Shown: positions 13,538 to 24,600 of the stretch, in pieces | Numbering within the stretch: the stretch's first letter is position 1 | Layout: every line of letters begins with the position of its first letter | Assembly (NCBI GenBank): GCA_964057225.1 | Contig: OZ059894.1 | Coordinates: 16,212,476 to 16,276,475 of the forward strand | From: Auanema rhodensis | Taxonomy: Eukaryota; Nematoda; Chromadorea; Rhabditida; Rhabditidae | Reading direction: 5' to 3' | DNA length: 64,000 bases | Position numbers and translations under genes: made by a program | The notes under the pieces: model-generated | Told to the model about the DNA's origin: nothing | Seen by the model: the letters and a program-made list of their open reading frames with translations, nothing else | The model's database searches: none

Positions 13538-16012
13538 TAATTGAACTTTAATAAGATAAGGATACTGTATCCAATGTAACTTTCTCTAACTCTTTCTTTT
13601 TCTTTTCAAGAGATTTTTGAATGTTGTTTCACTTTTTCTGAGATTTGTTTCGCCGGAAACTGTGAGCTGGCTTACATGATCTGTTCTAATTATACATACG
13701 TACATATATTTTAAATTTATTGCCAGATGCTCAGATTTTTCTTTTGCCGTTGAAAGTTTTTGAAAGAAATCTGAATGAATACTTTCTAAATAAATTGTAC
13801 AAATTCTATTGTTTGTTTTTATCGCACAGCTTGAGTTATATCTTGTAGTTTATCTATTAGAACAGAAAGTTCAATTGTACATTTTCTGGAAGAGCGCAAG
13901 TTGAGTCACGAACGTTAGAGAGAACTACGGCACCCCAATAGTTGTGTCTGCAGTCCAACGAGGTCGGTGTTCGATGTCAACGTTGACAGATTGTAAATAA
14001 TGTTTGTGGCAGAAGGTAACTTGAACAATTATATATGAATTGACGTTTCAATATAATTCACTATTTTATCCATGTACGATTTGTGGACTTGTTTTCAACA
14101 GTCAGATACGGTTAGTTGGTTATCTACTTAAGTCTTCTATCGATCCCATAAATATTTGCGGATTTCATGAAGGTCGACACATATTTCGACTTTTCCTAAC
14201 CGGCGTCTTCACTCAGTTTTATCGCTTTACTTCTTTAAACATCGTGCTTCTGTCTTCTAACAAATGTTCTAAATAAGGATTGTTAATGTCCAGTTTGCTC
14301 TGTGCAGTGATCTCAGGAAACCCGACCGGACTTTTCCATTCATGTGCAATGCAAGATAGTTTTTCCACCACTTATACACTGCTGGCTGTTTGACTTAGCT
14401 CGTGAGTATGGTTTCAGTAGAAAATCACAATTCATTTAGAAATCTATTCAACGAAAATCGTTTGAACTTTTCATGTCAGCTGAGAGATTTGAATTAATCG
14501 TTCTCTTTCCACAATTAAAACAATGAAAGCCTTTTCCAATTTAAAAACAAAATCATCCCTAATCCAACTCTGATCGAGTTTATAACTAGCCCTGTTATGG
14601 CTCAGGTCATTCATTATTCTATAATTGCTGTTTCTGAATATAGTACTTACATATTTTATTCTTTTCATGTGTTTCATTTTATACAAATTGTCAATGAACG
14701 ATTTCACTATTTGATAATGAAAAAGTTCATATATATGTTTGGATATTCTTTCAAAGGTTTGTAATAAATACTTGAATCTAATTTTGACCTTCCTTCTGAT
14801 GTCCTGGGCATACTTAAAATCATTGTAATCCTGTTTCTCATCAGGTTTTGAAGTGTTCCCTACTTTGCTTTAGTTTATATCCATGTGTTGCTAGAAAACA
14901 TGCTTAGCCGCAATCTTTCTCAATATGTTTCATATATCTAATTATTCTTAATATCGTAAGTATATAATATTATGAAAAATGATTAGTAGCATAGTGATAA
15001 GATTAGTTTTTTCACACAATCCATAGCAAAGAACAGTTGTCCTTCGTAGTCAATCCATCAAATTGCTCGTGGATTTTTTTTCCTTTTTTTTCAGGTCACA
15101 TTGTTTTGAAGGATACTTTTTTTTGACTGATATTCTCTCATAAGAAAACGTGAATGCTTTTTCCTGGTTGAATTAAACTATTATTTTATCCGTTTTTGTT
15201 TTGTTTGTTTGTATATTATTCATCGTGCAGAAAATGTAACAACTAATACCAAATCTGTCATGTTGTGTTGCTGATCATTGTTTCTGTTCCCGTTGAATTA
15301 GTTATAACTACCGAAAGTAAAATATGTTTAAAGTATATGACTCATAGTAAATATAAACCAATAAATTCATACTCATAATGCTATAATCTGAAACTACCTA
15401 CTAATATCTCTATATAACATAAAGACAGTCAGTTTTCACACTCTTATTCTTGCTTGTTTACCGAAAATTCAAATTCTTTACGATTTTCAATATTTGTGCT
15501 TCGATAGATGTGTGATGATCGTGTCACCGCTTTGCGGTAGTATCCATCAAGATGTCAAATCATAGTTTCCTCTTATTAACTTAAAGCTCATCATATCCTA
15601 TTTCCTTTTAAAGTCGATTGCGTAATGTTTCCCTCTTTGCTTGCTCACAATAAGCAAAGTATTGTTTAATATCAATGTGCGCTTTATAGTCCTATTTTTC
15701 ATTTTGTGGTCTTCCTATCTAGTCGTTCTGAAGACTTGGTTTTCTATTTATATCTTATATATAGAAGTGAATACCGGGTTGTCTCGGTTCTTCTGGTGTG
15801 GTTGTTCGCTTAATTCACATACTATACCTTAGAAAATCTATATTTTCTCTTTTTGTTCTGTTGACAATTCGTTACGGTTCATTGATCATAAGTTGTGTTG
15901 TCGGAGAAACACGCATTTTTCTTTTATTCTTTTTAACTGCATTGAATGCACTGTATATCTTAGCTTCTCTCGATAGCACTTTCGAAGGTATAACCTTATA
16001 TACTGGCACAAT
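13538..16012. other. Intergenic stretch with slightly GC-richer islands
   Basis: No exon could be assigned. Patches at 13890-14000 and 15480-15560 are less AT-rich than their surroundings but do not fold into a tRNA and give no recognisable protein. A 14-base palindrome lies at 13975-13988. The region is the 3' flank of headcase and the 5' flank of the receptor-like gene. Confidence 0.5.
13975..13988. promoter_or_regulatory. Perfect 14-base palindrome
   Basis: TGTCAACGTTGACA equals its own reverse complement. It lies in a locally GC-richer patch. It has the form of a dimer-binding site (a TGTCA half-site repeated inversely), but no function can be shown from the sequence. Confidence 0.25.
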
Positions 16013-17879
16013 ATGGAGCTTGAACAAAAATTATCTGCATCTCCACAGGTATGACTCATCACTTCTCGTGGTTGTCATCAGTTGTTGCATTCTAGGAATT
16101 TATCACGACTACACCTAAAGTTTTGGGTCCTTTTGCTACTCTCTGTAGATATTCTGGGTTGGATTTGACCCAATGTGGAATTAGAAAGCGAACTGCTTGG
16201 CCTTTAAGTGCTATTAGAATTGCAATTGCTGCTATTATTATTATTTCTTTCATCATCAAGTTGGTAACTGCAGCTATGAATAAAGATGCTGTGAGTTTTT
16301 TTTATCAGTCCTTGATTTAAAGTGAAAGAGGACATTTTCAGCCATTAACTGTGAAGTGGGGAGAATCAATATCCAACACTGGAATATATGGCTTTTCCGT
16401 CTGTGCAGCTGTCAGTCTCCTAATTTGGACACGGTCTGGCTTCATACAGTCATTTGAGGATCAATTGGGACGTTTAAAATCGTTGAGAGTTAGTACTCAC
16501 TTTATATATTATTTCGATTTCTCTGGTTAAGGTGCAGCGAGATGACACAGTTGATAACTATCGCAAAGAATTTATTAAGATGGCTGCATTTGGAATTGTA
16601 ATAATGTTAAGCTTTTCATTAACCTCAGTTAAGCATATCCTTTATGATGTTATCACACCAGAGGAATCACTATTTAATAAGTAAATACATAAATTCAGCT
16701 AGTTTCGTAGTTTGTAATCTTTCAGCTATACTTTCAACCAAACTACCATGTTTGGATTTGAACCTGTTGTGACCTTTTATATGGGAGTAATTAACTTTGT
16801 TGTTTTAACTATCTATTGTCTCGTACATGTTAATTTATTACGGGAAATAACATATTTTAACGAAGAGTTACAAAAAAGCTCAAGAGCTCAGCAACTTTCG
16901 GTTTGCATAGCCTTAACCGCTCATCTCCAATTATAATATTTACTTCAGATTCCCGATGTATTTATTGCTTATGGTAAGCGACATCTTAACATAACATTGC
17001 TTGTAAAGCATACAAATATGCATCTTGGTACCTATCTTTGAACATCTTTTCGATCAAAATAAACTAATTTTAGGAAAATTGGCAAACTTTGGGCCATTCT
17101 TATTATGCTTTACAGCTGCCAGCACAGTTTTCATTTTCAGCAGGTATTAGTAAAAAGTTTATCTACAATAAAAAATAATATAGGAAATGAAAGTATGAAC
17201 CGGATTTCACAAAATTAATGATATGTTTCATTGAACTATATGTTATTTTAAGTTTTTGCGATTAACTGGCTCATTAATGCTATTGTTTTTATACGAGCGT
17301 ATCAAGAATAACAAACAATATTTAATTATAATTTGAAAAAGAGATTCTAATTAAGTTCTAAAGACTAAATTTACTTTTGATTTTAGCTTCATGGATGATA
17401 TTTCTATTGGTTTTGGAATCGAGATTACAGCATTGAATATCTTATCCATGATTATACTTGTGCAATTGCTCGGGGCCCCGGGAAAAATTCAAGAAGCTGT
17501 AAGTTCCATTTCTAGTAATTAGAATACTCTCGTTCTCGTAAAACATATATAGTGAGTTCCATTTTCAGATTAATCGCACTATGTGTATACTGTTAGATGA
17601 TGACACAGTTCCAACTGCAACAGATCAACGAGTATGTTACCGATTTCCAAACAGACTGAAACATGTTTTCAGATTATCCATTCATTCCGAATGTTCTCCG
17701 AGCGATGCGCAAAATGTACTCCAATGAGGACAGTAGCTATAAAAATAGACGAGCATCTCATACATAAGGTTGGACTTTTTTGAAGTTCTTTCTGATAATA
17801 TGCAAATTTTTAGGTTCTCATTTTTGTTCCCAATATTGGAACAATGCTAACGTTTCTTCGAAAATTGATACAAAATTAA
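16013..17879 (+). CDS. Multi-pass membrane protein, gustatory-receptor-like
   Basis: Eight or nine exons joined by short introns encode a protein of roughly 370 residues. Exon 1 (16013-16048) gives MELEQKLSASPQ and the next exon begins at 16096. Hydrophobic segments are visible around AIRIAIAAIIIISFIIKL, GFSVCAAVSLLIW, MAAFGIVIMLSFSL, FYMGVINFVVLTIYCLV, FGPFLLCFTAASTVFIF and ALNILSMIILVQLLG, with a weaker seventh near the C terminus (VLIFVPNIGTMLTFL). Between segments four and five there is an acidic/basic loop with FNEELQKSS, and an IAYGKLANF stretch leads into segment five. This arrangement, with a cytoplasmic loop containing an NEEL element, recalls the invertebrate gustatory receptor/GUR family (C. 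elegans egl-47, lite-1, gur genes), which are ion channels or light and taste receptors. The family's TYxxxxxQF signature in the last helix is not obvious, so the assignment is tentative. The first exon has no acceptor upstream, unlike most genes here. Confidence 0.55.
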
Positions 17880-18302
17880 TACTTTTACTGGTTAAAATTT
17901 TATTGTTTTTATACAGTAAATAAATATGTTTTATAATCATGAAATATCTGAGCTGCGAGCATTTCCTATAATGAAATACAGGAAAAGACAAATATTTATT
18001 ATATCTTATAAAAGAACAATTAATATACTAAAACGAGCACGCTATCATTTAGATGTGGCGGATAGATGACTGGATTGAAGCGAAAAACATCTTTTTTTTT
18101 TTGCAATTTCAAACGATAGCCCGTAATAGGCCAATACACAGACAGGACACCGAGCATGGAAACAGAATAAGCTCTAGAATTTCATTTAGAATTTCACATA
18201 TTAAAATTACATCGGGAACACGTATTATAATATGCTGAAGAGCCAATAAATATATATAACTTAGTAAAGTGATAGTATGCATGCGGTCACAAAAGTTGTG
18301 AC
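17880..18302. other. Short convergent intergenic region
   Basis: This is the shared 3' flank of the receptor-like gene (plus) and dynein intermediate chain (minus). An AATAAA hexamer is present on the plus strand at about 18244. No gene was seen. Confidence 0.5.
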
Positions 18303-21101
18303 TTATGGTCTTCCAGCTTGTCTTGGGGATACATTGACACCAGCCAAAGCGGCTACGGCACTTACGCTGCTACCAGCAGATAATCGATCCATTACTTCAG
18401 ATCCTTCATCAACTTCGGCAGATTGTTTAATATCAGTAAGAACTCTTTAAGAAAAACAAAGAAATATAAACTCAAAAAATTGCTTCTCACCTGGCAAATC
18501 TTACCCATTCTTCACTTCTAATAACATACATACTCTCATGAACATCATAGATGTGCACATTACCTTTAGAATCTCCAACGCAAAGTTGCTGGCCTAGAAA
18601 CGGAAAATCAAGTAATAAAAGGAATTCAAAACTTACCATTTTCAGCCCATTGGACACGTCGCACCTTATCATCTTCTACAACTTTAATTTTAGATACTGG
18701 ACCTTCGATGTCTTCATTTAAATTCCATAAGAAAAGCTAAATGAGAAAAAACAATTCGTAAAATGCGAAATAAATTCTACATTTCCTTCAGCATCGACGG
18801 TTGTGAAAACAGCAGGATGTACAGGTGACCACGCAACATCAAATACATAATCTGTGTGAGCTTCAAATGAAAATTTGATCTGAGGATCCTGAAAAAAAAG
18901 ATTTGAGTGATATGAGAGTGATTTAGTTACTTTGGTACTCCAAAGCTTAACAGTGAAATCGCAACTAGAAGTAAGGAAAAGGTGAGAAAAATCTATAGCA
19001 CCAGAAGCTCTGTGGAAAGCGACACCAGTAACAGCGGCAAAATGGCCTATAATACGAATTATACTCTGATATAGTTTGTTTTATCACCTGAGAAATCCAA
19101 GTACTCCATTGCAGAGGAACTAGCCCCTCCATGTCTACTAACAGCATGCACTCTTCCGTCTTCACATCCCACAACAAAATTGTTCATCTCTGCGAGTGGA
19201 AAAGACATACAAGTCACGGGGAACTCAAAGACATCTCAAGATTAATAACACAACAGTGTTTGTTGTACCTGTTTTCCCTGTTTATTCACAATTTCTTTGC
19301 CGTCTACGGGCTGAGTTAAATTATCTACATTCCACGTACAGATCCGTCCATCAGATCCCAATGATACCTTGAAAAAGATAAGATATCATGAAATTGAGAT
19401 CGAAAAAACCAACAAGATTATGGGCATTGTGTGAGCCTATCACATTTAGAGCACAAACAGGATGTGTATGTGCGGAAGCGTTCAATGGACTCTGAATTTT
19501 GAGAAATATATTACTAATATATAATAAAATCGTAAAATCAAACCTTGTTAATAGGAGTTTTCTTGTTAGCAACTCTATTATCCCACATACAAATTTGACC
19601 CGAGTAACATCCTGCCATAATCAAGTTTTGATGAAAACGAGCGAAAGTAACAGATAACAAGCGAGATTGGCAATGAAAAATATATCTGAAATAATAACGT
19701 TTTTAAGATATTAATAACATCGAATGTACTCGGGAGATTGCGATTTGAATTTAGTATTCCAAATTACAACAACACCGGTTGGATCAGTGGGGGAGTCTAA
19801 ATTTTGATCATATGAAACAACCAAAAGCTCAGGATGTTGATCAGCAAAAGCAATTCCGGTAACTTCCCTGAAAAGAAGATCAAAATAATTTGAATGATCC
19901 TGTTAATATCAAACCTATTAGCTGTCCATTTTTTGTCGAAAAATTGTCTAGAAAGTACAAGACGATCGCTGCTTGCTATTACTTCACCTCGATTATCCTT
20001 TTCATAATCAATGAAAATACAATCCTGAACAAACAAATGACGACAACAACTTAATCGATACTTACGTCTTCAGCTAGAGCTCTTTCCACGACTTTAACGG
20101 AATAGTTGAAGAATTTCTAAAAAGCTTATTATGAAAGTTTCAACGTTTATAAAAAAATTACTTGGAAAGACATAGTAGCCATGATTTGAGCTTTTTCTTC
20201 TTCGCTTAACTCACGTGGACGTGCAGGCTCTGTTTCTTCCTTAGCCTGTTCTGTCTAAAGCAAAAAAAAACATAAACTTAATATAATGCACATCTAATAC
20301 TTCTTCTCTATGCTTATTTGCAAACTGGAACTGAAGAATACTGGCAAGATCTTCTGTCATGGGCGACTCTAAGTCATGAGAATGTGTTCGAGCTAAAAAA
20401 ATAATAATAATAAAAATATATAAAACAGATGAACCTCGGAAGCCTCCATCTATATGCATCATGTCATCATCATAGTCAAATTCCTGACTTCCTAAACTGA
20501 ACTCTCCCATACTTGTCTTTTCGTCGTCAGTTTGGGTGGTTTTCGAATAGTTTGTCTTGAATTGAAAAAAAATTAACAAAAAATTTCATCGACAAACCGA
20601 TTCCTTATGGGCGATGGCAATTGTTTGAACATTTGTAAAATCGAGGGATTGGACCCTTGAACTTGATACAACTTGAGTACTCAAGGGTGAAACATTAGTC
20701 TGAAAACAAAAAACATCAAATTATAAAGATGTTACGAAAATCAAAAAACTTACGGATTGAGTCACACCATTGGCCTTTTCTGGAGTTCTCTCAAGACGAG
20801 GAGCTGGATCAACACCTACGCTAGCTAAAATTTCTTGGAGCTCGGCGGCAGAAGCAGTAACACGACCTAAAAATAGAAAAAAATTAAAATATTTGAAGGA
20901 AATTGAAACCATTGGTGGGCAAATTAGCTGCAGCGAGAATTTTCTCTCGTCTTTCTTCGTCTTGTCTTTGCCTATTAGCTCTTAATTCAGCTAGTCGCTA
21001 AAAATGATTGCTACAATCAAGGCATAATAGCACTATAAAACCTGTTTCTTGAGTTCCAGCTCTGTTAAACGAGGAGCATTTCTTGTAGGTTCCATCGTCA
21101 T
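18303..21101 (-). CDS. dyci-1: Cytoplasmic dynein 1 intermediate chain
   Basis: The product is the WD-repeat intermediate chain that links the dynein heavy chain to light chains and to dynactin in retrograde transport. The N-terminal helix [20 protein letters not shown] matches the p150Glued/NudE-binding helix of the family. A serine-rich linker contains [10 protein letters not shown], equivalent to the LC8-binding SKETQT site. After NKHREE and [12 protein letters not shown], a seven-bladed propeller carries family segments such as [77 protein letters not shown] and [12 protein letters not shown], and it ends in QAGRP. About twelve exons. Two in-frame ATGs lie at 21101 and 21095, two bases below a TTTCTGTAG acceptor. 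One intron (about 19232-19276) needs its 3' site at a TTTGAG to keep KQ joined to FPVTCMSF. Identity is very secure. Confidence 0.95.
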
Positions 21102-21647
21102 TCCTACAGAAAAAACTACCTGAATATATTAACAAATAATTTTGATGACGATGAAAAAAAAGAACGCAAAAAGATTGTTCGATGAAATGAAGTTAGGCAA
21201 GAAAAAAAATAAAACAACAATTAAAACTAAAATTCTAAAACTAATAGGTATCGACTATTTCCTATATTTAGTGAAGATATTTAAAGTACTATCAAGTACA
21301 AGCTACCGGAAAGTATGCTAGTCTGCTCGCGCCGGCCGTGAATAAATAGACAGCTGTGTCTGCTAACTACCGTACCTTTCTAACCGTGGAGCACGGCGGT
21401 CATCATAGATAAGGAAATCTAATTTAAAGTTTAAAGGAATGATTTAATGACGAAGAACTATTAAATATTTCCAAAAATCTAAATAATACTTCTGTTTTCA
21501 ACAGTAAATCAATGAAACGATTAAATAATAAGTGAAAGATTTTTTATTATGTTCTAAAAAACTGACAACATTCCACATAGAAGATTATGGACAATAAATG
21601 TATTTATAAACAATGACCAGTAGAAGTAATGTGCAATACGTTAAAGC
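21102..21647. other. Intergenic region upstream of dynein intermediate chain
   Basis: It separates two minus-strand genes by about 550 bases, too far for a typical nematode operon. A GC-richer segment at about 21308-21410 contains CGCGCCGGCC and probably belongs to the dynein promoter. No gene was seen. Confidence 0.45.
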
Positions 21648-24600
21648 CTACTCGTTTTTCTCTTCAAACTTCGGTAAAGAACTTCCTCGAGCCTGAAATT
21701 GAAATATATAGATCTTCTTGGAATGATTTTTAGATTACGACTGAAGGTACAGCAGTTTTGTCAGATTCTTGAGGAACTATGTTCTCGCTAGCAACAGAAG
21801 CAGCTCTACCTCTACCTTTGACTTTGTGCTAAATAATATATTTAACATATGCTTATAATAGAACAGCTTACACTATGCTGAGCAAGGAATAGTTCTGTCT
21901 CATATTCGGTCATTCCAACTGAATTAGTCTTGGGTATGGAAGAACTTCCTCGAACTCTCTTTTGAGGCTGAAACAAACAAAATTTACCGATTCCAAAATA
22001 ACTATTAAGCCTTACTGTCTTGCTGGATTCAGTAACACTCAAGGATCTAGTCAGGGTTGGTACAGCCATATCTGAATACAAGTAATGAATAAAAATATGA
22101 GAAATTCAAAATTACCAGTTTTCTTTTTACGTGAACTTGGTGGTAAAGGTGGTAGAGTATCAGTACTTTCGATATGTAACTAAAAGAATAAAGGAATACT
22201 AATCAGTGTAGTGTGAATACCTTGTCTGTTGTTACAGCATTAGCCTTTCTTCCTCTTTTTGAAGGTGTTTCTGCTGTTGTTGATGCAGCTTTTTTAACTG
22301 TGGGAGTTCTTCCTTTTTTTGAAGGTGTTTCTGATGTTGTTGATGCAGCTTTCTTAACTGTGGGAGTTCTTCCTCTTTTGCTAGGAGTGGGCTCCACCGA
22401 TGGGCTTTTGGTAGTAGCAGCCTTTCTTCCTCTCTTATTCGGAGTGGCAGTAGGTGTTTCAGTAGTTGCATTTTTCCTAGTTCTTTTACCAGGAGTTTGA
22501 TTTACAGGAGAAGGGGTTCGGCTAGTAATTGAACGCCTTCCCCTTGAATGAGCAATAGAACTTTCAATCTCTAATGTTTCAGAACTGCTTTCCTTTTTAG
22601 CGGTAGTTCTGGTTACGCTTCTACTTCTGCTTCTTCGTAAAGTAGTCTAGAAAGAAAATATAATTAATTTCTTGTATTGATAAATTCAACCGTTATGTTA
22701 GCATCAGTTTTATCAGTTGTATCAGAAGTATCATCCACTTTTTTTAAAGTTATTGGAACACTTGCGCCTCTACGCAGGGAAGATTTCGGCTCCTAATAAT
22801 ATATTTAATTAACATTACATGTTTTAATCGCTACCTGGATTTCTGTAGGACTTGGAGTTGGAGCAATCTTCTTGGTAGTTCTACCAGAGCTTCTACGGCG
22901 AAGATCAGGAGCTAATTTTTATAAGTTGTGAAGTGAAGCACAAAATAAAATAAAACCTTGATTCTCCTCACTGATTGAATCAGGTATATTGGCTATTCTT
23001 GAAGAAATTATTTCGGTATTTATTTGAATAGGCTCGCTATCGGCCTTTTTCGCAATCCTTGATCGACCTTTTCTTGATGGTGAAGATGGCTCCTTAACAG
23101 AAAATATCCTAAAGGAGTTTTTTTAACTACCATGACTTACCTTAGATTCAATAGGTTTTAAATTTTTTTGAGCCGTTCTTCCAGAGCTTCGGCGTCTTGC
23201 TACGGGATCTGCATAAAAACTATGCTGAATAGAAAAAAGAGAGTTTCTACCTTCAGGTTCTTCTTCCAATATATCTGAGATAGTAGGAACAGACATAGGC
23301 TCTAGGTTCTGAAGTGTTTGGGGTACACTCCTACCTCTGCGAGATGGAGACTTTGGCTCCTAAAGTAATATGGTATTCACACTAAGCATCATAATAAACC
23401 TTTGATTCAAATTCAATTAAAGTTGGTTTTACATCGCTTTTCATCGCCAGCCGAGTAGAGCTACGACTTCTTCGTCTAGTACCTTATTTTGAACGCTTAA
23501 AATCTAAAATAAAAGAAAAACATACTTTGATCCGCTTCTTCAGGAATTGTTTCACACATTGTATTTTTAACTAAAGTTGCAGAAGGATCACAATGAACTG
23601 GCTCACTTTCCGCCCTTTTTGGAAGAACAGTTCTACCTCTTCTAGAAGGAGACTTTGGAACCTAAAATAGCACGTAGACCCATGGTTCTTTAATAGTAAA
23701 AATCTACTTTGACTTCCTCCTCCATGATAGTTTCTGGGATATCTTTGGATACTGATTTGGTAAATTCATCCTCAGCTTTTTCAACTGTTTTTGGTACACT
23801 TCTACCTCTTCTAGAGGGAGACTTTGGAACCTAAAATAGCATGTATATCAATTGTTCAATAATAGTAAAATCCTACCTTGACTTCCTCCTCCATGATTGT
23901 TTCTGGGATATCTTTGGATACTGATTTTACAAAATCATCATCAGCTTTTTCAACTGTTTTTGGTACACTTCTACCTCTTCTAGAGGGAGACTTTGGAACC
24001 TAAAATAGCATGTATATCAATTGTTCAATAATAGTAAAATCCTACCTTGACTTCCTCCTCCATGATAGTTTCTGGAATATCTTTGGATACTGATTTGGTA
24101 AATTCATCCTCAGCTTTTTCAACTGTTTTTGGTACACTTCTACCTCTTCTAGAAGGAGACTTTGGAGCCTAAAATAGCACGTAGAGCCAAAGTTGTCTAA
24201 TAGCAAATAATACCTTGACTTCCTCCTCCAAGATAGTCTCTGGCAAGTCTTTGGATATGGATTTAATAAAATCAATATCAACATTTTCAACTGTTTTTGG
24301 TACACTTCTACCTCTTCTAGAAGGAGACTGTGGAACCTAAAAAATAAATTATAGCCATATAATTGTACAATAAAGTTATACCTGAGCTGCCAGTTCTGTA
24401 GTGCTGTTTTTCCTTACTGATCTACCTAAACTCTTTCTCCTGTTAACTGAAAAAAAATAAAATAAATGGCACTCCAAATTTAAAATACTAGTTTCTTTTT
24501 CTTCTGGAAGAGTTTCAGGAATATCGGGTTTCTTCGCACTTGGCTCATATACTGGTACTTCTGAAAAAATATACAATCACAAATGTTTGTACTCATATTG

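Noticed and set aside
21101-21648. ELYS and dynein intermediate chain as a two-gene operon
   Set aside because: They share strand, but about 550 bases and a GC-richer promoter-like segment separate them, and the dynein gene has its own acceptor and leader-like start.
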